Shown: positions 27,295 through 37,081 of the stretch, piece after piece
How the letters are laid out: every line of letters starts with the position of its first letter
How positions within the stretch are numbered: position 1 is the stretch's first letter
Source of the DNA: JAWKJY01 sp041393535
GTDB lineage: Bacteria; Actinomycetota; Thermoleophilia; Gaiellales; Gaiellaceae
Reading direction: 5' to 3'
Assembly (NCBI GenBank): GCA_041393535.1
Contig: JAWKJY010000003.1
Location: 1-64,000, forward strand
DNA length: 64,000 bases
Notes under the pieces: model-generated
Told to the model about the DNA's origin: nothing
The model's database searches: none
What the model saw: the letters and a program-made list of their open reading frames with translations, nothing else
Position numbers and translations under genes: made by a program

Positions 27295-27948
27295 ATGATC
27301 GCCTCGATCAGCGACCGCGTCGTCCAGCTAGTCGGCGACCACGGCGTCTACGCCGTCTTCGCGCTGATGGCCGTAGACGCAGTCTTCCCTGCCTTCAGTG
27401 AGGGCGTCCTCATCTACGCCGGCGCGCTCGCGGCGGGCGTATTCGCGGGCCAACACGTGGTCGTGTTCGGCTACAGCATCGGGCCAGGCGTCGGCGCCCT
27501 CGCGGTGATGGGGCTCGCCGCCACCTTCGGCTACCTCGTCGGCTCGCTCGTCGGCTGGATGGCTGGTGCGAGCGCGGGCAGGGCGCTCGTCGAGCGCCAC
27601 GGGCACTTCTTACACCTCGGAGCGGAGCGATTCGCGCAGGCCGAGCGCTGGTTCGACCGGTGGGGTGCGACCGCGGCCGGCATGGGCCGGGTCGTACCGC
27701 TCGTCCGGTCGTTCATCTCGGTTCCAGCAGGGGTCTTCGGGCAGCCGCTCGTGCCATACACGGCACTGACGCTGCTCGGGTCCGCGATCTGGTCATTCGC
27801 GTTGTGCAGCGCAGGCTACGCCGTCGGTAGCAACTGGGAATCCGTTCAGCGTCACTTCCGCGCGCTCGACTACGTCGTCATCGCCGTGGTCGTCGCCGCG
27901 GCAGGCCTCTATCTCCTACAGCGCATCGGATCGTCCCGGCGCGCGTGA
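27295..27948 (+). CDS. DedA/VTT-family membrane protein
   Basis: A 217-residue integral membrane protein with the DedA/SNARE-associated layout: re-entrant N-terminal region (FPAFSEGVLIYAGALAAG), the central Gly-rich segment, and the RVVPLVRSFISVPAGVFGQP motif with its conserved arginines near residue 140. DedA proteins affect membrane potential and lipid-carrier recycling. It follows the DUF347 gene by 97 bp on the same strand. Confidence 0.88.
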   Translation: MIASISDRVVQLVGDHGVYAVFALMAVDAVFPAFSEGVLIYAGALAAGVFAGQHVVVFGYSIGPGVGALAVMGLAATFGYLVGSLVGWMAGASAGRALVERHGHFLHLGAERFAQAERWFDRWGATAAGMGRVVPLVRSFISVPAGVFGQPLVPYTALTLLGSAIWSFALCSAGYAVGSNWESVQRHFRALDYVVIAVVVAAAGLYLLQRIGSSRRA

Positions 27949-28066
27949 GGTAAGTGGGCCCGACAAGGCGGTGCCGCTGGTCTGCGCCATCTGCCATCAA
28001 CAGTGGCTGCCTGACTGGGAGACTAGGGTTGTTCCGGATGGGCACCGCGGATGAGCGTCGGGTCCG

Positions 28067-29365
28067 ATGAGGCGCCGTGTGCTGGCGGCGATCGCAGCCG
28101 CGTCCGCGGCGGCTCTGCTCGTGCTCGGGCTGCCGCTCGGGATCGTTGTCGGGAGCCTGTATCGCGACGAGGAGGTGATCCGGCTGGAGCGGATCGCTGC
28201 CGAGGCGGGGCTGCAGGTCGGCTTGACGCTCGACGGTGCTGATCCGGTCGAGCTTCCTTCCCAGCCCAGGGGAACCCGTGTCGCTCTGTATTCGTCGGCC
28301 GGGGCTCGTGTGACGGGCGAGGGGCCTTCGCGTGCCGACGCGACGGTGCTGTCCGCCCTCGGTGGGTCGGTGACCGACGCGGCGGAGAACGAGGAGTTCG
28401 TGGTGGCGGTGCCGGTGTCGCGGGACGAGCGTGTGATTGGTGCGGTGCGGGCGGCGCGCGACGAGAGCGTCGTCTCCTCGCGGTCGTCGCGTGCCCGGCT
28501 CGGGCTGCTCGGTCTCGGAGCTGTCGCGCTCGCGATCGCGGTCGCGATCGGCCTGTGGCTGGCGCGGCGGCTGGCACGCCCGGTGGAGCGGCTGGTCGCG
28601 GATGCCGAACGGCTCGGGTCGGGTGATTTCACGCATACTGCCTCGACGAGCGGCGTCGCGGAGCTCGACGCGGCGTCGGGCGCGCTGGCACGGACGGCCG
28701 GTCGTCTTGCCGGTGTGCTCGAGCGCGAGCGCGCGTTCACTGCGGACGCGTCGCATCAGCTGCGAACGCCGTTGGCGGCGTTGCGGCTCGATCTCGAGGC
28801 CGCCTTGTTGAACTCCGAGCCGGGTGAGGCGGCGCTGGCGGAGAAGGGCCTCGCTCAGGTCGAGCGGCTCGAGGAGACGATCGAGACGCTGCTCGGGCTT
28901 GCCAGGGACGTTCCGGGCGGACGCGCCGGAGCTGTCATGGTCGGGGAACTGCTGGCGGAGACGGAGGCTGAATGGCGCGGCGTTCTCGCGCGGGCAGGGC
29001 GCCCGCTTCGACTCGAGCTCGAACGCGGGATCGGGGCGCGCAGCGTCTCCGGGCGGGCGGCCCGCGAGATCGTGCGGGTGCTGGTCGACAACGCGAGCGA
29101 GCACGGCGGCGGTGTGGTGACGCTCGCCGCCAGGGCGGCCGGGTCGGCGGTGGCTGTCGACGTCCGCGACGAGGGGCGCGTCAGTGGCGATCCGGCACGG
29201 CTGTTCGAGCGCCGGGACGCTGGCGCGGCCGGCACCGGGATCGGGCTGGCGCTCGCCCGTTCGCTGGCCGAGGCGGAGGGTGGGAGGCTGTCCTACGACG
29301 CGTCGGCGCCGTCGACGACGTTCACGTTGCTGCTGCCGGCCGCGGAGGACGATTCGAGCCGGTAG
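28067..29365 (+). CDS. Sensor histidine kinase (HK2)
   Basis: A 432-residue kinase: membrane segments about residues 8-28 and 145-165, a short sensor region, HAMP, the H-box FTADASHQLRTPLAALRLD (SHQLRTP rather than the usual SHELRTP), N-box LVDNASEHGGG, and G2-like GTGIGLALARSLAE; the G1 box is weak (VRDEGRVSGDP). Its gene faces RR2 and the 3' ends overlap by 73 bp. The signal is unknown. Confidence 0.9.
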   Translation: MRRRVLAAIAAASAAALLVLGLPLGIVVGSLYRDEEVIRLERIAAEAGLQVGLTLDGADPVELPSQPRGTRVALYSSAGARVTGEGPSRADATVLSALGGSVTDAAENEEFVVAVPVSRDERVIGAVRAARDESVVSSRSSRARLGLLGLGAVALAIAVAIGLWLARRLARPVERLVADAERLGSGDFTHTASTSGVAELDAASGALARTAGRLAGVLERERAFTADASHQLRTPLAALRLDLEAALLNSEPGEAALAEKGLAQVERLEETIETLLGLARDVPGGRAGAVMVGELLAETEAEWRGVLARAGRPLRLELERGIGARSVSGRAAREIVRVLVDNASEHGGGVVTLAARAAGSAVAVDVRDEGRVSGDPARLFERRDAGAAGTGIGLALARSLAEAEGGRLSYDASAPSTTFTLLLPAAEDDSSR

Positions 29366-30024
29366 CCGATTCCGCGGAGCGTCACGATCGCGTCTGGTGC
29401 GCCGGCGTTGGCGAGCTTCTGCCGGAGCCAGCCGATGTGGGTGTCGAGCGTCTTCGTCGGCCCGAACCAGTTCTCGCCCCATACCTCGCGCATGATCCGC
29501 GCGCGGGGCACTGCACGGTCGGCCTCCGAGACGAGGAGGGCGAGTAGCTCGTACTCCTTCGGCCGCAGCTCGAGCTCGGTCTCGGCGCACCAGGCGCGGT
29601 GCGCGGCCCGGTCGACGCGGATCGCGCCTGCCACGGGGTGTTCGGCCGGCTGGGTGCGGCGGCGCAGGTGCGCGCGCACGCGTGCGAGCAGCTCGCTGAG
29701 CCGGAACGGCTTGGTGAGGTAGTCGTCGGCGCCGGCGTCGAGGCCGAGCACGACGTCGATCTCGGCCGCGCGGGCGGTCAGGACGACGATCGCGAGCTGC
29801 CTGTCGGCGCGGCGCAGGAGCCGGCAGATCTCGATCCCGTCGCGATCGGGCAGGCCGAGATCGAGCAGCACCAGGTCGGGCGGGCGGCTGCGTGCGGCGT
29901 CGAGCGCGCCCGAGCCGGTCGTCTGCCAGTCGACGAGGTGGCCCTCCGAGAGCAGCACGTCGTGGAGGGAGCGGCCGATCGCGTCGTCGTCCTCGACGAG
30001 CAGGATCCGGGCGGGCTGCACCAT
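29293..30024 (-). CDS. OmpR-family response regulator (RR2)
   Basis: A 243-residue regulator with receiver motifs ILLVEDDDAIG, LVLLDLGLPDRDG, VLTARA and YLTKPFRLSELLAR. The winged helix contains LRPKEYELLALLVSEADRA and TLDTHIGWLRQKLANAG. It is transcribed towards HK2 with a 73-bp tail overlap, an unusual layout for a two-component pair. Its start region is 149 bp from the divergent lipoprotein/ABC operon, which is a plausible target. Confidence 0.9.
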   Translation of the reverse strand: MVQPARILLVEDDDAIGRSLHDVLLSEGHLVDWQTTGSGALDAARSRPPDLVLLDLGLPDRDGIEICRLLRRADRQLAIVVLTARAAEIDVVLGLDAGADDYLTKPFRLSELLARVRAHLRRRTQPAEHPVAGAIRVDRAAHRAWCAETELELRPKEYELLALLVSEADRAVPRARIMREVWGENWFGPTKTLDTHIGWLRQKLANAGAPDAIVTLRGIGYRLESSSAAGSSNVNVVDGADAS

Positions 30025-30173
30025 TCCGCAAGCGTACGTCGCCGCATGGGCCTCGCAGGTTTGACCTGACGTTGACCGTTCGCGACCGTACGTGGACCGG
30101 TTGCCGTCCCGCCGCTCGCCCGCCGCCTCGTACGGTCGTTGCAGTGCTCCCCGACCCGGACCAGGAGGCCCTC

Positions 30174-30773
30174 GTGAACCGTCCCGTCTATCTCCTCGCG
30201 GGGCTCGCCGCGGCCGCTGCGGTTCTCGCCGCAGCTGCCTGCGGTGGCGGCTCCTCGAGCTCCGCGCCGGCGGCCAGCCAGCCGCAGCCCGCGCCCGAGG
30301 TCAGCCCGCCGGGCGACATCCCCGACAACCAGGCGTTCGTCGAGTACGCCCCACCCGGGGCGGCGTTCGCGGTCAAGGTGCCCGAAGGATGGGCGCGCAC
30401 CACCGACAGGACCGCGACCGTGTTCACGGACAAGCTGAACGCGATCAGGATCGAGGCCGCACCGGCCGCCGCAGCGCCGACCGTACAGTCCGCCACCACC
30501 GACGTCGTCCCCGCCCTGAGCGCCGCCACCCCCGGCTTCCAGCTCGGCCAGGTCAGCGCCGTTACCCGAAACGCCGGCGACGGAGTCCTGGTCACCTACC
30601 AGGCCGACAGCCCCGCCGACCCGGTGACCGGCAAGACCGTCGTCGACGACGTCGAGCAGTACCTGTTCTTCGACAACGGCACCCTCGTCACGCTCACGCT
30701 GAGCGGCCCGAAGGGCGCCGACAACGTCGACCCCTGGCGGATCGTGACGGACTCGCTGCGATGGACGGCATGA
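30174..30773 (+). CDS. Lipoprotein of unknown function
   Basis: A 199-residue protein from a GTG, with a lipoprotein signal (VLAAAACGGGSSSSAPA), then a Pro/Ala linker and a globular domain (FVEYAPPGAAFAVKVPEGW, LTLSGPKGADNVDPWR). It resembles the PsbP/Mog1-like exported domains that often accompany two-component systems. Its stop overlaps the next start as ATGA, so it is coupled to the ABC exporter genes and divergent from RR2. Confidence 0.75.
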   Translation: MNRPVYLLAGLAAAAAVLAAAACGGGSSSSAPAASQPQPAPEVSPPGDIPDNQAFVEYAPPGAAFAVKVPEGWARTTDRTATVFTDKLNAIRIEAAPAAAAPTVQSATTDVVPALSAATPGFQLGQVSAVTRNAGDGVLVTYQADSPADPVTGKTVVDDVEQYLFFDNGTLVTLTLSGPKGADNVDPWRIVTDSLRWTA

Positions 30774-31438
30774 CCCCGCCGCCGCTCGAGGCGCGCGACC
30801 TCTACCGCTTCTTCCACGTCGGCGACGACGAGACGCTCGCACTACGCGGCGTCTCCCTCACCGCCGCCGCCGGAGAGATCGTCGCCGTCACCGGCCCCTC
30901 CGGCTCGGGCAAGTCGACGCTGCTGAGCTGCCTCGCCGGCCTCGACGAGCCCGATGGCGGCAGCGTTCGCGTCGCCGGCCGGCCGCTCTCACGCCGCCCC
31001 GAGCCCGAGCGCGCGCGGCTACGTGCCCGCTCGATCGGGATGCTGTTCCAGTCGACGAACCTCGTCCAGCACCTCGACGTGACCGCCAACGTCGCGCTGG
31101 CCCAACGCCTCGCCGAGAGTCGCTCCCGGACGAGCGTCGACGAGCTCGTCGCGAGCGTGGGGCTCGGCTCGCGCGCCCACGCGTTGCCCTCGCAGCTGTC
31201 GGGCGGTGAGAGCGCTCGCGCCGGGCTCGCGGTCGCGCTCGCGAACGACCCAGCCGTCGTCCTCGCCGACGAGCCGACCGGTGAGCTCGACCGCGGCACC
31301 GCCGGCCGCATCCTGGAGCTGCTGCGCGCCCGCGCCGACGCCGGCAGGGCCGTCGTGCTCGTCACCCACAGCCCACAGGTCGCCGCTGCCGCCGACCGCA
31401 CCGTCGAGTTGCGCGACGGCAGGGTCGTGGCCGCATGA
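30770..31438 (+). CDS. ABC transporter ATPase (MacB/LolD type), first
   Basis: A 222-residue ATPase with Walker A GPSGSGKST, Q-loop FQSTNL, signature LSGGESARAGLAVAL, Walker B VVLADEPTGELD and H-loop VTHSP. The sequence matches MacB/LolD ATPases that power FtsX-type permeases. The start at 30770 is chosen because ATGA overlaps the lipoprotein stop; an ATG 9 nt upstream is also possible. It overlaps the second ATPase gene. Confidence 0.93.
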   Translation: MTPPPLEARDLYRFFHVGDDETLALRGVSLTAAAGEIVAVTGPSGSGKSTLLSCLAGLDEPDGGSVRVAGRPLSRRPEPERARLRARSIGMLFQSTNLVQHLDVTANVALAQRLAESRSRTSVDELVASVGLGSRAHALPSQLSGGESARAGLAVALANDPAVVLADEPTGELDRGTAGRILELLRARADAGRAVVLVTHSPQVAAAADRTVELRDGRVVAA

Positions 31439-32139
31439 GCGCGCTCGCCTCGATCGCCGGCCCAAGGCCGCTGGCGTGCTGCCTGCACGTCTCGCATACC
31501 TACGGGCACGGCAGCGCCGCGACCGTCGCCGTCAACGACACGAGCTGCGAGATCCACGCGGGTGAGCTGATCGCGCTGACGGGCCCGTCCGGGTCGGGCA
31601 AGACGACGCTGCTCTACCTGCTCGCCGGCCTCGACCGGCCGACCGGTGGCAGCGTCCGCTGGCCCGCAATCGGGGGCATCGACGACCTGCGCCCGGGCCC
31701 GATCGCGATGGTCTTCCAGGGCCCAAGCCTGCTGTCGCCGCTGACGGTGCTCGAGAACGTCGCCCTACCACTGCTGCTGCTCGGCAGCCGCGAGCCCGAC
31801 GCGCAGGCCGCGGCCGCCGCCGCGCTCGAGCGGCTCGGCATCGACGAGCTCGCCGGGAAGCTGCCCGAGGAGATCTCCGGCGGCCAGGCTCAACGCGCCG
31901 CTGTCGCCCGCGTCCTCGTCTCGCGGCCTCGGCTGATCCTCGCCGACGAGCCGACCGGCCAGCTCGACCACGAGAACGGCCTGCTCACCGTCGGGGTGCT
32001 GGTCGAGACCGCCCGCGAGACCGGTGCCGCGCTCGTTGTTTCGACCCATGACCCCGAGATCGCCGCCCGCCTGCCCGAGCAGTGGCAGATGGACGACGGC
32101 CGCCTGTCCGTGCGCGGGGAGACGACATGTTCGAGCTGA
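31435..32139 (+). CDS. ABC transporter ATPase (MacB/LolD type), second
   Basis: A 234-residue ATPase with Walker A GPSGSGKTT, Q-loop FQGPSL, signature ISGGQAQRAAVARVL, Walker B LILADEPTGQLD and H-loop STHDP. It is distinct in sequence from the first ATPase, so the two probably form a heterodimer for one permease. It starts at ATGA overlapping the previous stop and ends 13 nt inside the permease gene. Confidence 0.93.
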   Translation: MSALASIAGPRPLACCLHVSHTYGHGSAATVAVNDTSCEIHAGELIALTGPSGSGKTTLLYLLAGLDRPTGGSVRWPAIGGIDDLRPGPIAMVFQGPSLLSPLTVLENVALPLLLLGSREPDAQAAAAAALERLGIDELAGKLPEEISGGQAQRAAVARVLVSRPRLILADEPTGQLDHENGLLTVGVLVETARETGAALVVSTHDPEIAARLPEQWQMDDGRLSVRGETTCSS

Positions 32140-34787
32140 CCTGGATCCGTGGGCTCCTGTCGCGCCGTCGTGCGCGTCTGCTCGCGGTCGCCGCCGGGAT
32201 CGCCGTCACCGTTGCGCTGCTCGCATCGATCGGCTCCTTCCTCTCGGCCTCGACCTCGCAGATGACCCGCCGCGCGATCGAGCGCGTCTCGCTGGACTGG
32301 CAGGTCGAGGCCCAGCCCGGGAGCAACCCAACCGCTGTCCTCGACACTGTCAAGGCACTCCCCGGTGTGACCCGCGCGCTCCCGGTCGGGTTCGCCGACA
32401 CGAGCGGCTTCCAGGCCACCACCGGAGGCTCGACGCAGACGACCGGGCCCGGCGTCGCCCTCGGAATCCCCGACGGCTACCGGCAGGCGTTCCCCGGCGA
32501 GATCCGCACACTCGCGGGCAGCGACGGCGGCGTCCTCGTCTATCAGCAGACCGCCGCCAACCTGCACGTCGCCCCCGGCGACACCGTCACGATCGCCCGC
32601 GCCGGCCAGGCGCCCACCGACGTCAGGGTCGACGGCATCGTCGACCTCCCAGCGATCGACTCGCTCTTCCAGAATGTCGGCGCACCCGCCGGAGCACAGC
32701 CGCAGGCGCCACCCGACAACGTCATCCTGCTCCCCGCTGCGCAGTGGCAGCAGCTGTTCGCGCCGCTCGCGCAAGCTCGACCAGAGCTCGTCCGCAACCA
32801 GGTGCACACCACCCTCGACCACCGGCTCCCCGCGAGCCCGGCCGCCGCCTACGTCGAGGTCAGCGGCCTCGCCCGCAACCTCGAGACCCGGCTCGTCGGT
32901 GCAGGGCTCGTCGGCGACAACCTCGGCACCGCGCTCGCGGCCGCCCGCTCCGATGCCAGCTACGCCCAGATCCTCTTCCTCTTCCTCGGCCTGCCCGGCG
33001 CGATCCTCGCCGGGCTCCTGACCGGCTCGATCGCCGCCGCCGGCGCCGGCCGTCGCCGCCGCGACCAGGCGCTCCTGCGTGCCCGCGGCGCCGCCACCGG
33101 CCAGCTCGTCCGGATCGCGCTCGCCGAAACCGCCGTCGTCGCGGGCGCGGGCATCGCCGGCGGCCTGGCCGCCGCCGTCGCGATCGGGGCAGGCTCGTTC
33201 GGCAGCATCGGCTTCGGCGCCAGCCCTCTCTCGGCCGCGCTCTGGGCTGCCGGCGCCGCCCTCGCCGGACTCCTCGTCGCCGCGCTCGCGATCGCCCTGC
33301 CCGCCTGGCGCGACGCACGCACGCTCACCGTCACCGGTGCCCTGCGCCAGGTCGGACGCAGCCGCAGCCCACGCTGGCTGCGGCTCGGCCTCGACCTGAT
33401 CCTGCTCGCGATCGGCGGCACGCTCTTCTACCTGACCAGCCGCAACGGCTACAAGCTCGTCCTCGCCGTCGAAGGCGTGCCCACCGTCTCCGTCAACTAC
33501 TACGCGCTGCTCGGCCCACTCTTCACCTGGATCGGCGCCGGCCTGCTCATCTACCGGCTCGCCTACCTCACGCTCGCCAACGGGCGCAACGCACTCACCC
33601 GACTCCTGCGGCCGCTTGCCGGCCAGCTCGCCGGCACCGTCAGCGCCACGATGAGCCGCCAACGGCGCCAGCTCGCCTGGGCCGTCACCCTCGTCGGCCT
33701 GACCGCGATCTTCGCCGCCTCCACGTCAATCTTCAACGCCACCTACCGCCAGCAGGCCGAGGTCGACGCCGTCCTCACCAACGGCGCCCCGGTCGTCGTC
33801 ACCGAATCCCCCGGCGTCAGCGTCGGCCCCAGCGGAGCCGACACGATCGCAAACATCCCCGGCGTCCGCAGCGTCGAGCCGCTCCAGCACCGCTTCGCCT
33901 ACGTCGGCGCCGACCTCCAGGACCTCTACGGCGTCAGACCGGACACGATCGTCACGGCGGGCAAGCTGCAGGACTCCTACGTCCGCGGCGGCACCGTCCA
34001 CGACCTCTACGCCCGCCTCGCCAAGCAGCCCGACGGCGTCCTCGTCAGCGACGAGACCGTCAAGGACTTCCAGCTCACCCAGGGCGACCGGCTCACCCTG
34101 CGCCTCCAAGACGGCCGAACCGGCCAGTACACCAACGTCCCCTTCACCTACATCGGCATCACGACCGAGTTCCCGACCGCCCCAAGCGACAGCTTCCTCG
34201 TCGCCAACGCCAGCTACATCGCAACCCAAACCGGAACCGACGCCGTCGGCAGCTTCCTCGTCGACGCCACTGCCGACCCCGCCCGGGTCGCCGACCGCCT
34301 CCGCACCGAGCTCGGAACCAGCGCCACCGTCACCGACATCAACAGCAGCCGCAAGATCATCGGCTCCAGCCTCACCGCCGTCCAACTCTCCGGCCTCACC
34401 CGCGTCGAGCTCGCCTTCGCGCTCCTGCTCGCCGCCGCCGCCACCGGGCTCGCCCTCGCTCTCGGCCTCGCCGAACGCCGCCGCAGCTTCGCGATCACCA
34501 GCGCGCTCGGCGCCAGACCCCGCCAGCTCGTCAGCTTCATCTGGAGCGAAGCCGGCTTCATCACCATCGCCGGGCTCCTGCTCGGAACCGCCGGCGCCGC
34601 CGCGATCACCAGCATGCTCGTCAAGGTCCTCACCGGCGTCTTCGACCCGCCCCCCAGCCAGCTCGCGATCCCCTGGGCCTACCTCGCAACCACGATCGCC
34701 GTCGCGCTCACCGCCGTCGCCCTCGCAGCCGCCGGAACCCAGCGCGCCGCCCGCCGCCCACCGCTCGAAACGCTCCGCGACCTCTAA
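32127..34787 (+). CDS. FtsX-type ABC permease
   Basis: An 886-residue permease with an N-terminal membrane segment, a large extracytoplasmic domain (about 45-265), a group of segments (about 290-390), a second module with another exported domain (about 520-700), and three C-terminal segments containing the FtsX motif SALGARPRQLVSFIWSEAG. It fits two-repeat FtsX permeases used to export peptides or lipids or to act as mechanotransmitters. Substrate unknown. Last gene of the lipoprotein-ATPase-ATPase-permease operon. Confidence 0.9.
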   Translation: MFELTWIRGLLSRRRARLLAVAAGIAVTVALLASIGSFLSASTSQMTRRAIERVSLDWQVEAQPGSNPTAVLDTVKALPGVTRALPVGFADTSGFQATTGGSTQTTGPGVALGIPDGYRQAFPGEIRTLAGSDGGVLVYQQTAANLHVAPGDTVTIARAGQAPTDVRVDGIVDLPAIDSLFQNVGAPAGAQPQAPPDNVILLPAAQWQQLFAPLAQARPELVRNQVHTTLDHRLPASPAAAYVEVSGLARNLETRLVGAGLVGDNLGTALAAARSDASYAQILFLFLGLPGAILAGLLTGSIAAAGAGRRRRDQALLRARGAATGQLVRIALAETAVVAGAGIAGGLAAAVAIGAGSFGSIGFGASPLSAALWAAGAALAGLLVAALAIALPAWRDARTLTVTGALRQVGRSRSPRWLRLGLDLILLAIGGTLFYLTSRNGYKLVLAVEGVPTVSVNYYALLGPLFTWIGAGLLIYRLAYLTLANGRNALTRLLRPLAGQLAGTVSATMSRQRRQLAWAVTLVGLTAIFAASTSIFNATYRQQAEVDAVLTNGAPVVVTESPGVSVGPSGADTIANIPGVRSVEPLQHRFAYVGADLQDLYGVRPDTIVTAGKLQDSYVRGGTVHDLYARLAKQPDGVLVSDETVKDFQLTQGDRLTLRLQDGRTGQYTNVPFTYIGITTEFPTAPSDSFLVANASYIATQTGTDAVGSFLVDATADPARVADRLRTELGTSATVTDINSSRKIIGSSLTAVQLSGLTRVELAFALLLAAAATGLALALGLAERRRSFAITSALGARPRQLVSFIWSEAGFITIAGLLLGTAGAAAITSMLVKVLTGVFDPPPSQLAIPWAYLATTIAVALTAVALAAAGTQRAARRPPLETLRDL

Positions 34788-34861
34788 CTCGCAATGCCAG
34801 CCGACGACACGGCACGAGCATGTCGACCGTCGGCAACGTCGCCGTCGAAGGAAGCCGAATC

Positions 34862-35542
34862 GTGAGGCTGCTCGTCGTCGAGGACACCGCGAGGATGGCC
34901 TCGCTGCTCAGGCGCGGCCTCGCCCGCGACGGGCATGCCGTCGACGTGGTCGCCGACGGGCTCGAAGCGATCGTGCGCGCCGGCGCAACCGAGTACGACG
35001 CGATCGTGCTCGACGTGATGCTGCCGGGCATCGACGGCTTCGAGGTCTGCCGTCGTCTGCGCCAGCACGGCATCTGGTCGCCGGTGCTGCTGCTCACCGC
35101 CCGCGACGCCGTCGACGACCGCGTCCGCGGCCTCGACACCGGCGCCGACGACTACCTGACCAAGCCCTTCTCGTTCGCGGAGCTGCTGGCACGACTCAGG
35201 GCGCTCGCTCGTCGCGGCCCGATCGGGCGCCCGCCGATCCTCGAAGCCGGCGGCCTCCGGATGGATCCCGCCACGCGCGAGGTCTGGCGTGACGACATCC
35301 CGATCTCGCTCTCGTCGAAGGAGTTCGCCCTCCTCGAAGCGTTCATGCGCCACCCCGGCCAGGTGCTCAGCCGCTTCGACCTGCTCGAGCACGCCTGGGA
35401 CTTCAGCTACGAGAACCGCTCCAACGTCATCGACGTCTACATCAACTACCTGCGCGAGAAGATCGACAGGCCCTTCGACACGGACACCATCGAGACCGTC
35501 CGCGGCGCCGGCTACCGGCTCAGGCCCACCCGGACGCGATGA
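34862..35542 (+). CDS. OmpR-family response regulator (RR3)
   Basis: A 226-residue regulator with receiver motifs LLVVEDTARMASLL, AIVLDVMLPGIDG, LLTARD and YLTKPFSFAELLAR, and a winged helix with SSKEFALLEAFMRHPGQVLS and IDVYINYLREKIDRP. I start it at the GTG at 34862 preceded by GAAGGAAG; an ATG at 34820 would add 14 unlikely residues. Its end overlaps the HK3 start (ATGA). It is similar in sequence to RR4. Confidence 0.92.
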   Translation: MRLLVVEDTARMASLLRRGLARDGHAVDVVADGLEAIVRAGATEYDAIVLDVMLPGIDGFEVCRRLRQHGIWSPVLLLTARDAVDDRVRGLDTGADDYLTKPFSFAELLARLRALARRGPIGRPPILEAGGLRMDPATREVWRDDIPISLSSKEFALLEAFMRHPGQVLSRFDLLEHAWDFSYENRSNVIDVYINYLREKIDRPFDTDTIETVRGAGYRLRPTRTR

Positions 35543-37003
35543 GCCCGATCCCGCGCAGGCTCGGGAGTGGACGAGCGCTGCAACGGCTTCCGATCCGGAT
35601 TCGGATCACGCTGCTGTTCGCGGCGGCGCTCGCGCTCGTCCTCGCCGCGGTCGGACTCTTCGTCTACGCGCGTCTCGGCCGCTCGCTCGACGTGGCGATC
35701 AACGATGGACTGCATGCCCGCTCGACATCGGTCGCCGCGCTGCTCGCGCAGGCCGACACCGGGCTCGCAGAGAGCGGCCAGCTCGACCCCGAACGCGACG
35801 GGATCGCCCAGGTCATCGATGCGACCGGTCAGGTGTACGACGCCGTCCCGGGGGCGTCCCTTCCGCTGCTCACGCGCGCCGAGCTGGCCCGCGCGCTCAG
35901 CAGCCGCTCGCTCCTCGTCCACCGCGCACGCGGCATCGCTGGCATCGACGCCAGCACGAGACTGCTCGCGATCCCCGTCACAGCGCAAGACCGCCGGCTC
36001 GTCGTGATCGTCGGCGCGTCACTCGAAGCCAAGCAGGAGTCCCAGCACGAGCTGGCAATCGCGCTCCTGCTCGGCGGACCACTGGCGCTGCTCGCTGCCT
36101 CTATTGTCGGATACCTCGTCCTCGGCGCCGCCCTGCGCCCCGTCGAGGCGATGCGGCAACGGGCGGCGGCGATCGGCGACGGCGACGTCGACGCCCGCCT
36201 CCCTCTCGCAGCCGCGAACGACGAGATCCGCCGCCTCGGCGAGACCCTCAACGCCATGCTCGCCCGCCTCCAGGAAGCGCTCGAGCGCGAACGAGCCTTC
36301 GTCTCCGACGCCAGCCACGAGCTGCGAACACCGCTCGCGCTGCTCAAGACCGAGATCGAGCTCGCACTCAGCGGCAACCAGAACGCGCCCGAGCTACGCG
36401 CGGCCCTCGTCTCCGCCGGCGAAGATACCGATCGGCTTGCCCAACTCGCCGACGACCTCCTCGTCCTCGCCCGCGCCGACAACGGACGGCTGACGATCAA
36501 CCCGGAGACGATCGACGCGCTCTCGCTGCTCGAAACCACCGCCGCCCGCCACGAGCGCCGAGCCGCCGCAGCCGGCCGCGAAATCACCATCGAAGCCCCA
36601 CCGGGACTCGGCTTCCGCGGCGACCGGAGCCGCCTCCAACAGGCGCTCCGGCAACCTCGTCGAGAACGCGCTCAGACACGGCGCCGGCACCGTCACCCTC
36701 ATCGGCCAGAAACGCCAGGACTCAGTCGAGCTGCACGTCACAGATCAAGGCCCTGGCATCCCCAGCGCGTTCATCCCGCACGCCTTCGAACGGTTCACGC
36801 GCGCCGACGAGGCCCGCGGCAGCGGCGGCAGCGGGCTCGGCCTCGCGATCGTCCAGATGATCGCCCGCGCCCACCACGGCGAAGCACACGCGACCAGCCG
36901 AGAAGGAGCCGACGTCTGGCTCACCATCCCCACATCTCCCGTGTCGGGCGGGGCCAGAGGTCCCGTGCGACGGACGCGATCTGCACCGAGATCGGGCTTC
37001 TAA
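35539..37003 (+). pseudogene. Sensor histidine kinase (HK3), one frameshift
   Basis: The first 370 residues are a normal kinase: membrane segments about 23-45 and 175-198, HAMP, H-box FVSDASHELRTPLALLKTE. At about 36650 an extra C (in GCGCTCCGGCAACC) breaks the frame just before the N-box; in the next frame the rest continues perfectly (NLVENALRHGAG, TDQGPGIPSAF, GSGLGLAIVQMIARAHHG) to a stop at 37003. Repaired length is 487 residues. A sequencing indel is as likely as a real mutation. Coupled to RR3. Confidence 0.85.
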
Positions 37004-37081
37004 TGGTCAGCTCATCTCGCGGCCCTACGGTGAAGACGTGCCAGATCCGGCACGGCAACCCGGCAGAAGGAGACGACTCAG

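Noticed and set aside
32024..35542. A 1172-codon open frame overlapping the FtsX permease and RR3
   Set aside because: Most of it is a shifted frame of the FtsX gene with Arg/Pro-rich sequence; only the last part is RR3.
36640..36660. Programmed ribosomal frameshift in HK3
   Set aside because: There is no slippery heptamer or downstream stimulatory structure, and many other genes in the window have similar indels; mutation or sequencing error is simpler.
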